Of a stretch of DNA of 46,313 bases, positions 1 to 6,504 are shown piece after piece. Origin of the DNA: an uncultured Methylococcaceae bacterium. Lineage in GTDB: Bacteria > Pseudomonadota > Gammaproteobacteria > Methylococcales > Methylomonadaceae. Within the stretch, counting starts at the first letter, position 1; every line of letters starts with the position of its first letter. The notes under the pieces are model-generated. The model had not been told where the DNA came from. It did not search any database and saw only the letters and a list, made by a program, of their open reading frames with translations. The DNA is taken from positions 1 to 46,313 of the forward strand of contig CAIPPE010000042.1 in the NCBI GenBank assembly GCA_903866825.1, read 5' to 3'. The position numbers were made by a program, and so were the translations under genes.

Positions 1-2
1 CA

Positions 3-272
3 AAAGGGACACTAAAAAATCACGGGTTGCATATTTTAAAAGAAGGAAAATCAGGATCGATAGGCCAGTCATTTATTATGGATATAAAACACGATAGTCA
101 TGGTAAATCAATTCCCGATATTGAAGGGTTAGCAAACGCAAAATTATGGGCCGCAGCGCCTGACCTTTACGAAGCGTTGGAAGAACTACTGAACAGCCTA
201 AATAGTTACGACGAAAACGATATTGATGCAATCAATAAAGCCAAATCAGCCCTTTCAAAAGCCATAAAATAG
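3..272 (+). CDS. Small phage protein with ANAKLxAAAPxL motif, 5' partial
   Basis: The reading frame is open to the window edge, so the true start probably lies upstream; TTG at 27 is only a fallback. The C-terminal half carries LANAKLWAAAPDLYEALEEL, a motif common in short phage proteins of unknown function that end in one amphipathic helix. The stop abuts an AGGAGG sequence serving the next gene, so it heads a small plus-strand operon with the genes at 284 and 448. No enzymatic function can be assigned. Confidence 0.7.
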   Translation, partial: KGTLKNHGLHILKEGKSGSIGQSFIMDIKHDSHGKSIPDIEGLANAKLWAAAPDLYEALEELLNSLNSYDENDIDAINKAKSALSKAIK

Positions 273-283
273 GAGGAAAGAAA

Positions 284-451
284 ATGATTAATTATAAGAT
301 AACTGAACCCGTAGAAATAGACGATCCGCTAAGTATGTACCACGAATGTACTGGATTAGTAAGTGAAATATTGGAAAACGGCATTATAGAAGTCTCGTTT
401 GAAGATAATTCTTCGGCATTTTTTGAACAATGTAATTTAATACAGTTATGA
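284..451 (+). CDS. Small acidic phage protein, 55 aa
   Basis: ATG at 284 follows a strong AGGAGG at 271-276 and the stop overlaps the next ATG as ATGA at 448-451, which supports a real translationally coupled gene. The protein starts MINYKITEPVEIDDPLS and is acidic, with no recognisable domain, membrane segment or signal. It was found by reading the gap between its neighbours. Confidence 0.6.
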   Translation: MINYKITEPVEIDDPLSMYHECTGLVSEILENGIIEVSFEDNSSAFFEQCNLIQL

Positions 452-876
452 TCCCACAACCCACCGACCGCACCAGCCCCTACCTAACGATCCTCGCAAT
501 AGCCATGATGTTAGCGGCAATTGTAATTTGCTTGAAATGGGGAAAGTATGAGGCACCCAAAGCCCCAAAGCAACATGATATCATTGATGTAGGCAGTGGT
601 TACACAACGACGACTGGGGTGCATGTGGACACCACGCACTCTGTAAATAATATACTTGGTGAATTTTACTATAGCCCTAATATATTATTAAAGGATGAAC
701 TTAGGTTTCCAGAAATGTCGTTTAATACCGTTCTTTATGGCGCAGAGGACTTACGTTGGAAATGCTGTTACTGGTATTATGTAGTACCTGTCGAATTTGG
801 CTATTCCACCGACACCATCGAAGGCTTGCCCGGAGATACCTCTTTAACTGCACCAGGGAGGATACCATCGGAATAA
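448..876 (+). CDS. Single-pass membrane protein, unknown function
   Basis: The 142-residue protein has one hydrophobic segment at about residues 12-29, then a soluble domain with a CCYWYY stretch near residue 106. It is coupled to the upstream gene by ATGA. A plausible phage-like sequence (GINITLSVEDLIAKEW) continues in the -1 frame to base 941, so the annotated C-terminus could come from a frameshift or recent mutation near 850-875. Function unknown; an envelope role is inference from the membrane segment only. Confidence 0.55.
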   Translation: MIPQPTDRTSPYLTILAIAMMLAAIVICLKWGKYEAPKAPKQHDIIDVGSGYTTTTGVHVDTTHSVNNILGEFYYSPNILLKDELRFPEMSFNTVLYGAEDLRWKCCYWYYVVPVEFGYSTDTIEGLPGDTSLTAPGRIPSE

Positions 877-943
877 ATATCACCCTATCCGTTGAAGACC
901 TTATAGCTAAGGAATGGGTGAGGATTGCTGTTAGCGGGTAGCC

Positions 944-1507
944 TCAAACTATCCGCTTCACAATCCCACTAACCTCACCGCCAGCAAAGAAAGAGTAAAC
1001 TTTGACACTCACGAACACAGTAATAACGGTACAGGCACCCAAAAACCATAATAGCCATTTAGTTGACGCTGATTCAGCCGTTTTTTGCTTAATTACCGCT
1101 TTGGACACACTATCTTGCGCCAATACTAATGAAGACTGTACACTCCCCAAAGTCGCCTGTAAAGCCCCAATTTCCCTATCATTTTGAACGGTATCAATTA
1201 TGGTAACGGTACGTGTCTGAATTGCGCCGGGCTTAGTAATCGTACGTGTCGCAAATACGGTATCGTGACGGGTAACTTCATTGGTTATCGTATCGCCGGG
1301 GAGTTGTTGGTTAACTACCTTGATGACCGTGTCGGATTTGGCCTGTCCTGTAAAGCAGGGAGCTAAGGTGTTAGCAAGTATCTTAAATTCAGGTGGGTAT
1401 TTAACCGCATATAACTGCATCTTTTCAACTTCACGCTTTTTTACGTTGCAGCTAATTAAAAAGCCCGTTACTATGAACAGGCTTAAAAGTATCTTTGATT
1501 TTTTCAT
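944..1507 (-). CDS. Candidate unimolecular spanin (lipoprotein with C-terminal membrane anchor)
   Basis: The 187-residue protein has an N-terminal lipoprotein signal (hydrophobic residues 6-19, lipobox LISC with Cys20) and a second hydrophobic segment at about residues 151-173 near the C-terminus. Threonine/valine-rich and helical periplasmic sequence lies between them. An outer-membrane lipid anchor plus an inner-membrane C-terminal anchor is the architecture of u-spanins such as T1 gp11, which fuse the two membranes at the last step of lysis. It sits 1 base after a two-membrane-segment holin candidate, which supports a lysis cassette. No sequence family was recognised; the call rests on architecture and context. 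Confidence 0.55.
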   Translation of the reverse strand: MKKSKILLSLFIVTGFLISCNVKKREVEKMQLYAVKYPPEFKILANTLAPCFTGQAKSDTVIKVVNQQLPGDTITNEVTRHDTVFATRTITKPGAIQTRTVTIIDTVQNDREIGALQATLGSVQSSLVLAQDSVSKAVIKQKTAESASTKWLLWFLGACTVITVFVSVKVYSFFAGGEVSGIVKRIV

Positions 1508-1508
1508 T

Positions 1509-1748
1509 TTACTTTACGGGTGTGTTAACATCTGCTTTGGTAACAATGGTTTGCGGGGTAAAAAAGTTTTTCGAAATGTAGCCAACAAAGCCAACAACCG
1601 CCCCGTGCCATATTGCAGGCCATGTAAAATTAAAATCTCCAGCGTTAATTGAAGCCATAATCACAGATACTACAGAACTTGCAATAGCGACTAACAGCCC
1701 TTTGCCTATGTCTGTCCAATTTAAACTTAAAAAGTCGGAAGTCTTCAT
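1509..1748 (-). CDS. Candidate holin, two membrane segments
   Basis: The 79-residue protein has hydrophobic segments at about residues 17-34 and 44-61, short hydrophilic ends and a charged C-terminus, the size and topology of class II holins that open the inner membrane for endolysin release. It is directly upstream of the spanin candidate on the same strand, but about 4.5 kb from the GH24 endolysin at 6049-6504. Small phage membrane proteins of other function have the same shape, so the call is contextual. Confidence 0.5.
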   Translation of the reverse strand: MKTSDFLSLNWTDIGKGLLVAIASSVVSVIMASINAGDFNFTWPAIWHGAVVGFVGYISKNFFTPQTIVTKADVNTPVK

Positions 1749-1806
1749 GTTGTTTTTTTCTATAAAGGTAATAATTAATTACTTACAATTAAATGGGATG
1801 CTACGG

Positions 1807-2439
1807 TTATTTTTTAGACTTATAAAACGTAAAAACATGGTTCTTTACCGTATCGGTATTAGGCATGATGTAATATTCTGTTTTGCCAGCATACACTAAT
1901 CTTTTCCAACAATATTTAGGAATGTTAATTTTGTCATTGCCAATTGTGCCAAAAGTACCAGATACCCCGCAAACAACTTTTACAGTTTGTGTTTTGGCTA
2001 TATTTCGGGTGTACACCTCTAATGCTTTCCATGTTATTCTGTTTAAATTGGGCTTTTGAGGCACCATATTTGTAAAATAGAAGCATTCTGTTTCGTCGGT
2101 TGAATTACAACTTGCATCCTGTGCCGGGAATTGATGCCCCTGGTCGTAGCCCGAACCATCATAGTCATTGTTAAACTTTGTATTTGGGATTGCCGGATCG
2201 GCAGTAAACTTATTAGTCCGTGCTAAATGTGTTGTGCAGTTTAGCATCGTCGGCGTTAAAGTCCAGCTTACCGAATCTGGCTCTTTCGTTTTTGGATTAT
2301 AATAAGTTTTGTAATCGTGATGCTGTATTGTTTGCGCCCATCCGCATAGAGAGAAAAGGAAAAGAAAAGGCAAAAGCAACTTGTAAGCCTTGCAACGGCG
2401 TTTGTCTATTTCTTCGGGGGTTATTTCGGTAAGTTTCAT
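1807..2439 (-). CDS. Secreted DNA/RNA non-specific endonuclease (NUC1 family)
   Basis: A hydrophobic signal-like segment (about residues 20-35) follows an unusually long charged N-terminus. The core shows the NUC1 signature: YDQGHQFPA at residues 98-106 with the catalytic His102, TNMVPQ at 123-128 and NLNRITW at 131-137, which supplies the metal-binding Asn. The usual DRGH is DQGH here, an Arg to Gln change beside the catalytic His. Such enzymes cut single- and double-stranded nucleic acid with Mg2+ in the periplasm or outside the cell. The ATG overlaps the stop of the upstream DUF6527 gene (ATGA). Possible roles are host DNA scavenging or destroying competing DNA; this is inference. Confidence 0.85.
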   Translation of the reverse strand: MKLTEITPEEIDKRRCKAYKLLLPFLFLFSLCGWAQTIQHHDYKTYYNPKTKEPDSVSWTLTPTMLNCTTHLARTNKFTADPAIPNTKFNNDYDGSGYDQGHQFPAQDASCNSTDETECFYFTNMVPQKPNLNRITWKALEVYTRNIAKTQTVKVVCGVSGTFGTIGNDKINIPKYCWKRLVYAGKTEYYIMPNTDTVKNHVFTFYKSKK

Positions 2440-2798
2440 ACAAAATTTGCTATATTTTTGGTAATTATATAATGATGTGATGCGTAATGTTTAGTCCAAG
2501 TTGTAGGCACAAATTCATCTGTGCTATCAGCACTTTCATTTATGCAATATTCGGGATTTAAAATAGAAGGGGTAAAAGAAATTGTGCCGTCTGATTCTTT
2601 TATTAAATTCCAACCAAAAGTATTTTTGCCATTATTTAATGGCAATATTGTTATAAGTCCACATCCACAAAGGCATTTATGTGTTGAGGTTTGATATTCT
2701 TCTGAAATATAAATTTTATTATCTTCCATTTCTTCAAACTCAGGCAGATATCCATCTACGTAAACTGGAGCTATTTGTACTTTGCGAAGTGTTTTCAT
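2436..2798 (-). CDS. DUF6527 family protein
   Basis: The N-terminal half matches the DUF6527 pattern as I remember it: KIYISEEYQTSTHKCLCGCG (about residues 28-47, a CxCGCG metal-binding-like cluster), then GWNL, TISFTPSIL and a final SHHYIITKNIAN. Family members are small predicted metal-binding proteins, often near prokaryotic ubiquitin-like conjugation genes. Here the gene stands alone before the secreted nuclease, coupled by ATGA. A stretch of about 25 residues (ESADSTDEFVPTTWTKHYA) separates the late Cys from the SHxxI motif, longer than usual. Function in a phage is not known. Confidence 0.8.
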   Translation of the reverse strand: MKTLRKVQIAPVYVDGYLPEFEEMEDNKIYISEEYQTSTHKCLCGCGLITILPLNNGKNTFGWNLIKESDGTISFTPSILNPEYCINESADSTDEFVPTTWTKHYASHHYIITKNIANFV

Positions 2799-2826
2799 GC
2801 CGCTAAATTTAAGTAAAAGATGTCAA

Positions 2827-2862
2827 ATAAAAAAGCCATTCAATTTCACAACTGTATGGCTT
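2827..2862 (-). terminator. Rho-independent terminator after gene 2892-3134
   Basis: AAGCCAT (2833-2839) pairs with ATGGCTT (2856-2862) around a 16-base loop. On the minus strand the stem is followed by a T-rich run (A's at 2828-2834), so it ends transcripts coming from the gene at 2892-3134 before the DUF6527 gene. Confidence 0.75.
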
Positions 2863-2891
2863 CCTGTATTTGAAATCGCACTCCAAATTTT

Positions 2892-3134
2892 TTACTTTAC
2901 CTCTTTAGGAACTTTTTTTAATTCCATGTAATACTCATGTTCGTGGTCGAAGAAATCGAAACATTGAGGATTTGAAATGTACAGCCGTAAGTCGCCTCCC
3001 GGTGTACATTTACTCCATTGTTTGTTTTCGTCTGAATCTCCATGAACTGGTTGTAATTTGGGTTCTTCTGCCCCTTCGTGTTTGGTTACTGTGACCAATT
3101 TGAATTTCGCTGTTAGCGTTTTTAGACTTTCCAT
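2892..3134 (-). CDS. Conserved small phage protein, unknown function
   Basis: The 80-residue protein has the pattern KFKLVTVTKHEG...WSKCTPGGDLRLYISNPQ...EYYMELKKV. This all-beta layout, ending in ISNP and EYYxxL, recurs in small proteins of many Bacteroidota phages, usually near replication or early genes; no activity is known. It has its own -7 box at 3171-3178 and a terminator at 2827-2862, so it is a single-gene unit divergent from the Myb-like regulator. Confidence 0.65.
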   Translation of the reverse strand: MESLKTLTAKFKLVTVTKHEGAEEPKLQPVHGDSDENKQWSKCTPGGDLRLYISNPQCFDFFDHEHEYYMELKKVPKEVK

Positions 3135-3170
3135 TTTGTTTAATTATTTTTTGTTTAATTTAAGGAAGCC

Positions 3171-3178
3171 CAAATCTA
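3171..3178 (-). promoter_or_regulatory. -7 box TAGATTTG of gene 2892-3134
   Basis: On the minus strand the bases read TAGATTTG, an exact TAnnTTTG box. Transcription would start near 3166, giving a leader of about 30 bases. The leader contains a repeated AATTAAACAAAA motif just before the ATG. Confidence 0.55.
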
Positions 3179-3186
3179 ACAATTCT

Positions 3187-3218
3187 TTTGCTGTAATGAA
3201 ATAAAAATTGTAAGTTTG
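3187..3218 (+). promoter_or_regulatory. Promoter of the Myb-like gene
   Basis: TTTG at 3187-3190, a 20-base spacer and TAAGTTTG at 3211-3218 match the Bacteroidota -33/-7 consensus. The leader contains the small inverted repeat ACCG/CGGT just before the start, a possible operator. Confidence 0.65.
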
Positions 3219-3255
3219 GGTAACCGTTAATTCAGACGGTGTAAAATGCGACAAA

Positions 3256-3705
3256 ATGAAAAAAACAACTCACTACAAGGGGCACAGGTGGACACATGAA
3301 GAATTGATTAAATTAATGCAATTATGGGCTAATGAAGTTCCCATATTGGACATTGCCAATCAATTGAAATCTACTCAAATTTCTATTCTTAAACAAGTTC
3401 AGCGCATGCGTAAGGACGGTATACCTCTTGCACGGCGTAGGAAAGGACACGTAGCTAATAAATCAAATAATTGTTGGACGCAAGGCGAAGTTGAATACTT
3501 ATTAAGAAGAAGAAACGAGAAGGCTACATCTAATGATATAGCTATTGAATTAGAAAGAACGCCTAATGCGGTAGATGCAATGATTCAAAAATTAAGAAAA
3601 GAAAATGTAAAAGTCGCTATGCGCGGTAATGGCGTTCGTAGACTTTGGAATGCAGAATCATTGAAAATATTAACAACAAATAAAATATTCACCCAAGTAA
3701 GTTAA
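3256..3705 (+). CDS. Two-domain Myb/SANT-like DNA-binding protein
   Basis: The 149-residue basic protein has two similar tri-helical units. RWTHEELIKLMQLW... spans about residues 11-53 and WTQGEVEYLLRRRN... about 73-118. Each opens with the Trp/acidic pattern of Myb/SANT repeats and ends in a recognition-helix-like segment (STQISILKQVQRMRK; TPNAVDAMIQKLRKE). It lies alone on the plus strand between its own promoter (3187-3218) and terminator (3730-3757), divergent from the gene at 2892. Likely a phage transcription regulator; a homing-endonuclease-like accessory protein is less likely because no nuclease domain is present. Confidence 0.65.
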   Translation: MKKTTHYKGHRWTHEELIKLMQLWANEVPILDIANQLKSTQISILKQVQRMRKDGIPLARRRKGHVANKSNNCWTQGEVEYLLRRRNEKATSNDIAIELERTPNAVDAMIQKLRKENVKVAMRGNGVRRLWNAESLKILTTNKIFTQVS

Positions 3706-3729
3706 GTCGCATTTCCTTATGCGGTTGAT

Positions 3730-3757
3730 AAACCATGCCCACAAAGCATGGTTTTTT
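3730..3757 (+). terminator. Rho-independent terminator of the Myb-like gene
   Basis: AAACCATGC (3730-3738) pairs with GCATGGTTT (3746-3754) and a T-run follows. A second small hairpin, CGCAT/ATGCG, lies at 3708-3723 just after the stop codon. Confidence 0.85.
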
Positions 3758-3761
3758 TGTT

Positions 3762-3830
3762 TGTATAGAAAACAGCCAAAACGCATACATACCAACTATC
3801 AAATGTATAGAAAATGGCAAAATCTATGCA
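3762..3830. repeat. Two direct copies of a TGTATAGAAAA-headed repeat
   Basis: TGTATAGAAAA occurs at 3762-3772 and 3804-3814, 42 bases apart. Each copy continues with a similar GC-AAA and CAT-containing tail of about 15 bases. They fill the gap between two converging terminators and lie in no gene. Iteron-like or regulator-binding sites are possible. Confidence 0.5.
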
Positions 3831-3833
3831 TAA

Positions 3834-3866
3834 TAAAAAAAGCCGCAAGTCTCTTGACTTACGGCC
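3834..3866 (-). terminator. Rho-independent terminator of the RyR gene
   Basis: On the minus strand a ten-base stem (3842-3851 with 3856-3865, one mismatch, TCTT loop) is followed by seven or more T's. It lies 34 bases after the stop of the gene at 3900-4262. Confidence 0.85.
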
Positions 3867-3899
3867 TAAATATCTGCACGGGTTAAAAAGCCGCCGATG

Positions 3900-4262
3900 T
3901 TATGCTGTTTCTAATTCAATAAATTTAGTAAGTGAATTTACGATACCTTTAAACAAATAATCCTTAGCCTGTTGTTCGGCAGGCAGTTGTTGGTAAGGCA
4001 CAATGCAAGGATGTGTTTTAGCGGTTGGATCTTTGACTTCGCCATAAACCCACCCTTCATCTGTTTTTTCTTTCATCCATGAATTATGCTGTGCATCTTC
4101 TCCATCATCAGGGTTGTCAAGTGTGAATTTTACACCATTAATGGCACTATCCCTTTGCCATTGTTCGGCCTCATCCCATGATTTTTGAGAGTTGTCACCA
4201 TTTGTTTCGCACAATGCCCTGTTGGCTTCGTGACAGATTTTTGCTACTTGTTCAATTTTCAT
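3900..4262 (-). CDS. RyR domain protein
   Basis: The whole 120-residue protein is one RyR (ryanodine receptor repeat) domain. Visible pieces are IAKICHEANRALCE-like helix 1 (VAKICHEANRALCE), WQRDSAINGVKF, HNSWMKEKTDEGWVYGEVKD and the hallmark KTHPCIVPYQQLPAEQQAKD. Bacterial and phage RyR domains have been proposed to bind nucleotide-derived ligands and often occur near conflict systems. Stand-alone copies are common in phages, with no known activity. The gene is followed directly by a terminator. Confidence 0.9.
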   Translation of the reverse strand: MKIEQVAKICHEANRALCETNGDNSQKSWDEAEQWQRDSAINGVKFTLDNPDDGEDAQHNSWMKEKTDEGWVYGEVKDPTAKTHPCIVPYQQLPAEQQAKDYLFKGIVNSLTKFIELETA

Positions 4263-4303
4263 TTTTTCCTATCTAATCCCCCGGCTGAATTACCGAAGGG
4301 TGG

Positions 4304-4450
4304 TTATGCTACCTGTTCCGATTTAAATCCGTATCTATAAAAATTAGTATCTATGAAATCACAATTATTTAGTCCTGTAAATCTAAAATCAGCCCTAATC
4401 TTTGGGTCGATTTCAATAACCTCGTTACCAACAAACTGTACAAAAAGCAA
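4304..4450 (-). CDS. Possible short protein or gene remnant upstream of RyR
   Basis: A 48-residue minus-strand frame (TTG start) contains VGNEVIEIDPKIRADFRF and FIDTNFYRYGFKSEQVA, which reads like genuine protein. No good ATG or ribosome site is seen, and a separate 15-codon frame starting MAKKPIPDLKTIWAF lies just upstream. It may be the end of a frameshifted or decayed gene. Low confidence. Confidence 0.3.
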   Translation of the reverse strand: MLFVQFVGNEVIEIDPKIRADFRFTGLNNCDFIDTNFYRYGFKSEQVA

Positions 4451-4518
4451 AGGATATACGACTTTTTATTTAAAAAGCCCAAATGGTTTTAAGGTCAGGT
4501 ATCGGTTTTTTAGCCATT

Positions 4519-5262
4519 TTAGCTATTTCTTATGTCATTTAGGTGCTTTGCTGAATCTGATATATTTTTAAAAATATCTCCATATTCTAATCTTACATTT
4601 TCTATAGATTGCAAAAAAGTAAGGTCGTTAGGTATTGTATAATCGATCAAATTGCATTGTAATACATTGCCGTCTTTAATGTCTTTTTTTAACCGAACCC
4701 GTAATCTTAAATTTAAACCCTTATAAAAATGGCTTACTTCTTTTTCCTGTTCCGGGGTTACGTTAATATAATAATCTTGTCCAGAAGAGGTAATAATAGC
4801 TATCGATGGCCTGTCTTCATTTTTACCGTATAGGGAAACAACTTTCCCGTAAAGTGTAGTTATACTAAAGTAATATTGTTTGCTGTCTAATTTTGTTAAA
4901 CCAGTTAATTTGAAGCTCGTCTCATCATTTGAATTGTGGGTTGTCAGGTAGAGATTATTAGCAAATAGTATTTTATTAAGCGCCCTTGCATAATCCTGTT
5001 GTTCTTTTGATAATCTTTCAACTTCGGTTGCCGAAATATATTCATGTATAACATTAAAACTATTAACAACTTCGAGATCATCTGTTTCTAATAGAGGTGA
5101 ATAAGAAGTATTTTCAATATGGGTTAATGTAAATTTGTTTGCTTCTTTTCCTAAGCATTTAGAAAGTTTTTGAAAAAGTTCGGTCAGGTCTTTGAAGTTT
5201 AATCCATCTTCCAAAGACAATTTCCTATATAATCCCTCTATCTGTAATTTACACGTAAACAT
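4519..5262 (-). CDS. Hypothetical protein, 247 aa
   Basis: I do not recognise the family with certainty. The N-terminal third is helical and acidic (residues 15-45). The C-terminal half has a beta-rich segment (LYGKVVSLYGKNEDRPSIA, about residues 138-156), then a possible nucleic-acid- or ligand-binding barrel with RLRVRLKKDIKDG near 193. There is no signal peptide or membrane segment. It is the first minus-strand gene after the plus-strand RNA locus at 5398-5709. Confidence 0.7.
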   Translation of the reverse strand: MFTCKLQIEGLYRKLSLEDGLNFKDLTELFQKLSKCLGKEANKFTLTHIENTSYSPLLETDDLEVVNSFNVIHEYISATEVERLSKEQQDYARALNKILFANNLYLTTHNSNDETSFKLTGLTKLDSKQYYFSITTLYGKVVSLYGKNEDRPSIAIITSSGQDYYINVTPEQEKEVSHFYKGLNLRLRVRLKKDIKDGNVLQCNLIDYTIPNDLTFLQSIENVRLEYGDIFKNISDSAKHLNDIRNS

Positions 5263-5397
5263 AGCCTAATATACGCAAATGTATATTAATTACTGTCATA
5301 TTCAATTCATTATGAGATTTATTTTCAAACAAGTTGTATATTATAAACGCAATATTTATAATTGCATAATTGATCATCTTTAAGGTATTGTGCCTCG

Positions 5398-5476
5398 CCT
5401 CTATATGTACGAGATATAGAGGAGAATAATACTAAAGCGTACTTCCCGTAGTTGCAAGGCTACGGGATTTTTTTTG
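5398..5476 (+). ncRNA. Structured plus-strand RNA with terminator
   Basis: A perfect nine-base hairpin CCTCTATAT/ATATAGAGG (5398-5406 with 5414-5422) is followed by a second stem CCCGTAG/CTACGGG (5445-5451 with 5460-5466) and eight T's, a typical intrinsic terminator. No protein frame fits between them and no plus-strand gene lies upstream to need the terminator. The possible promoter (TTG at 5362, TATTGTGC at 5386) is a weak match. A small RNA or an attenuator for the following short ORF are the options. Confidence 0.5.
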
Positions 5477-5541
5477 TCCTGCCTTGCGGTCTTTTGTTTC
5501 AGGTCGACCTAAAAGAACTGGTAGAAAGGAGGTATAGTGCC

Positions 5542-5661
5542 TTGACAAAGATGATCAATGGTCGGCTGCATACTCTGATCTTCAGGTGGACTCGTACCCT
5601 GCCTGATGGTACAATAATCAGAGCAAAAAGTAGACCTTTCCCAATGTGGGTTTTGGTTTAG
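5542..5661 (+). CDS. Possible 39-residue basic protein
   Basis: TTG at 5542 lies 9 bases after a perfect AGGAGG (5527-5532), unusual in this otherwise Shine-Dalgarno-poor genome. The product contains FRWTRTLPDGTIIRAKSRPF and is strongly basic. It follows the terminator at 5445-5476 and precedes the hairpin at 5687-5709, so the terminator might work as an attenuator. A competing minus-strand frame of 66 codons overlaps it and looks less protein-like. Confidence 0.35.
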   Translation: MTKMINGRLHTLIFRWTRTLPDGTIIRAKSRPFPMWVLV

Positions 5662-5686
5662 CTTAAGCTGACTAATCTTTAAAAGG

Positions 5687-5709
5687 ATGGGGGCGATGGA
5701 CACCCCCAT
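5687..5709. terminator. GC-rich hairpin, possible bidirectional terminator
   Basis: ATGGGGG (5687-5693) pairs perfectly with CCCCCAT (5703-5709). Both flanks are only moderately T-rich. Its left arm and loop contain GGGGGCGATGGA (5689-5700), a 12-mer that recurs at 21864-21875 inside the inverted-repeat cassette. Confidence 0.45.
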
Positions 5710-5779
5710 TTATTTCACAAATATACGTATTTTTAATTTAAATGTACAGTTTGCTTGACAAATTGTAAGGGATGCTTAT

Positions 5780-5806
5780 CTTTGTCCCAACTGGTATATA
5801 GTTACC
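5780..5806. repeat. Third copy of the 27-base repeat
   Basis: CTTTGTCCCAACTGGTATAT, continuing AGTTACC, differs by one base (G for A at 5794) from the perfect inverted repeats at 21757-21783 and 22900-22926. It has an AACT-N7-AGTT dyad at its centre. On the minus strand it overlaps the stop of the 21-codon frame at 5802-5867. It could be a solo end of a second cassette or a protein-binding site. Confidence 0.8.
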
Positions 5807-5867
5807 GATTTATTTCAGCTAATTGTTGTTTTAATGCTTTTATATGTGCTATGCTTACCACTTTCAT
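5802..5867 (-). CDS. Possible 21-residue peptide after the coiled-coil gene
   Basis: ATG at 5867 overlaps the stop of the upstream gene as ATGA, the coupling used throughout this region. The peptide MKVVSIAHIKALKQQLAEIN is amphipathic. Its stop codon lies in the 27-base repeat. It may be only a short read-through peptide. Confidence 0.3.
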   Translation of the reverse strand: MKVVSIAHIKALKQQLAEINR

Positions 5868-6052
5868 ATATTCGGTTCTTTAAGTTCATACGGACTTTGT
5901 ATCGGTTTTCCATACGCTAATTTCAACTCTTCCCGTAGTTTCTCATTCTCCTCCCTCAACACCTTAACAGCCGCTTCTAACTGGCTATTGGCGATGTACA
6001 ACCGCTCGTACGATTTGGCGAAATCGGATACTTGTTTTGGGGTTGGGGTCAT
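5864..6052 (-). CDS. Small coiled-coil protein next to endolysin
   Basis: The 62-residue protein is one coiled coil (about residues 20-47, LEAAVKVLREENEKLREELK). There is no transmembrane segment, so it is not a typical Rz. It is coupled to the endolysin by a four-base ATGA overlap (6049-6052) and may assist lysis or simply be co-transcribed. Confidence 0.55.
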   Translation of the reverse strand: MTPTPKQVSDFAKSYERLYIANSQLEAAVKVLREENEKLREELKLAYGKPIQSPYELKEPNI

Positions 6053-6504
6053 GATAAAAATAGTTTAGCTTCTTCTGCCCTACGTTCTGTTAAGTCCTCA
6101 TTAACCACATGCTTGCCATCAATAGTTACCTTATTCCAGTCTGCGAAGTGTGAAGCTGCACCTTTATAATCCCCCTGGTTTAACAATTTCAATAAGGTGC
6201 TACCATACAGTGCCCCGGTTCCCTCATTGTAAGTAAACGATACCAAAGCGTCAAATTGGTTTTGATTTAATGTGATGTGCACATCATGGTTTACAGCGTC
6301 TTCGTATTGGCCTAAAGTTTGACGTATCAATAAGTCTGCCTGTGACTCATCAGATAATTTGTCACCAGCCTGTACATGCTTTCCATTTGCAAGATAGCAC
6401 GATCCGTAGCCAATAGTCCATATCCCAGCAACGTCCCTATACGCCGTCAATCGCAATCCCTCGAATTGCTTAATTATTTTTAACCCGTTTTCGCTTGTTT
6501 TCAT
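6049..6504 (-). CDS. Endolysin, T4-type lysozyme (GH24)
   Basis: The 151-residue protein is a complete GH24 muramidase. Glu15 in KQFEGLRLTAY, Asp24 in YRDVAG and Thr30 in WTIGYG have the same spacing as the T4 lysozyme triad Glu11/Asp20/Thr26. NQFDALVSFTYNEGTGAL and the late DLTERRAEEAKLFL are also family hallmarks. It cuts the MurNAc-GlcNAc bond of peptidoglycan. No signal peptide is present, so it needs the holin for export. It overlaps small genes on both sides by ATGA. Confidence 0.95.
   Translation of the reverse strand: MKTSENGLKIIKQFEGLRLTAYRDVAGIWTIGYGSCYLANGKHVQAGDKLSDESQADLLIRQTLGQYEDAVNHDVHITLNQNQFDALVSFTYNEGTGALYGSTLLKLLNQGDYKGAASHFADWNKVTIDGKHVVNEDLTERRAEEAKLFLS

Noticed and set aside
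756-941. Plus-strand 61-codon frame overlapping the gene at 448
   Set aside because: Its first two thirds are a shadow; only the end (ITLSVEDLIAKEWVRIA) looks protein-like, so it is mentioned as a possible frameshifted tail, not as a gene.
4353-4571. Plus-strand 72-codon frame MKSQLFSPVNLK...
   Set aside because: It lies over the end of the minus-strand gene at 4519 and over a more protein-like minus-strand frame at 4304-4450.
5509-5709. Minus-strand 66-codon frame opposite the 39-residue ORF
   Set aside because: No ribosome site or promoter, unlikely composition, and it runs across the GC hairpin.
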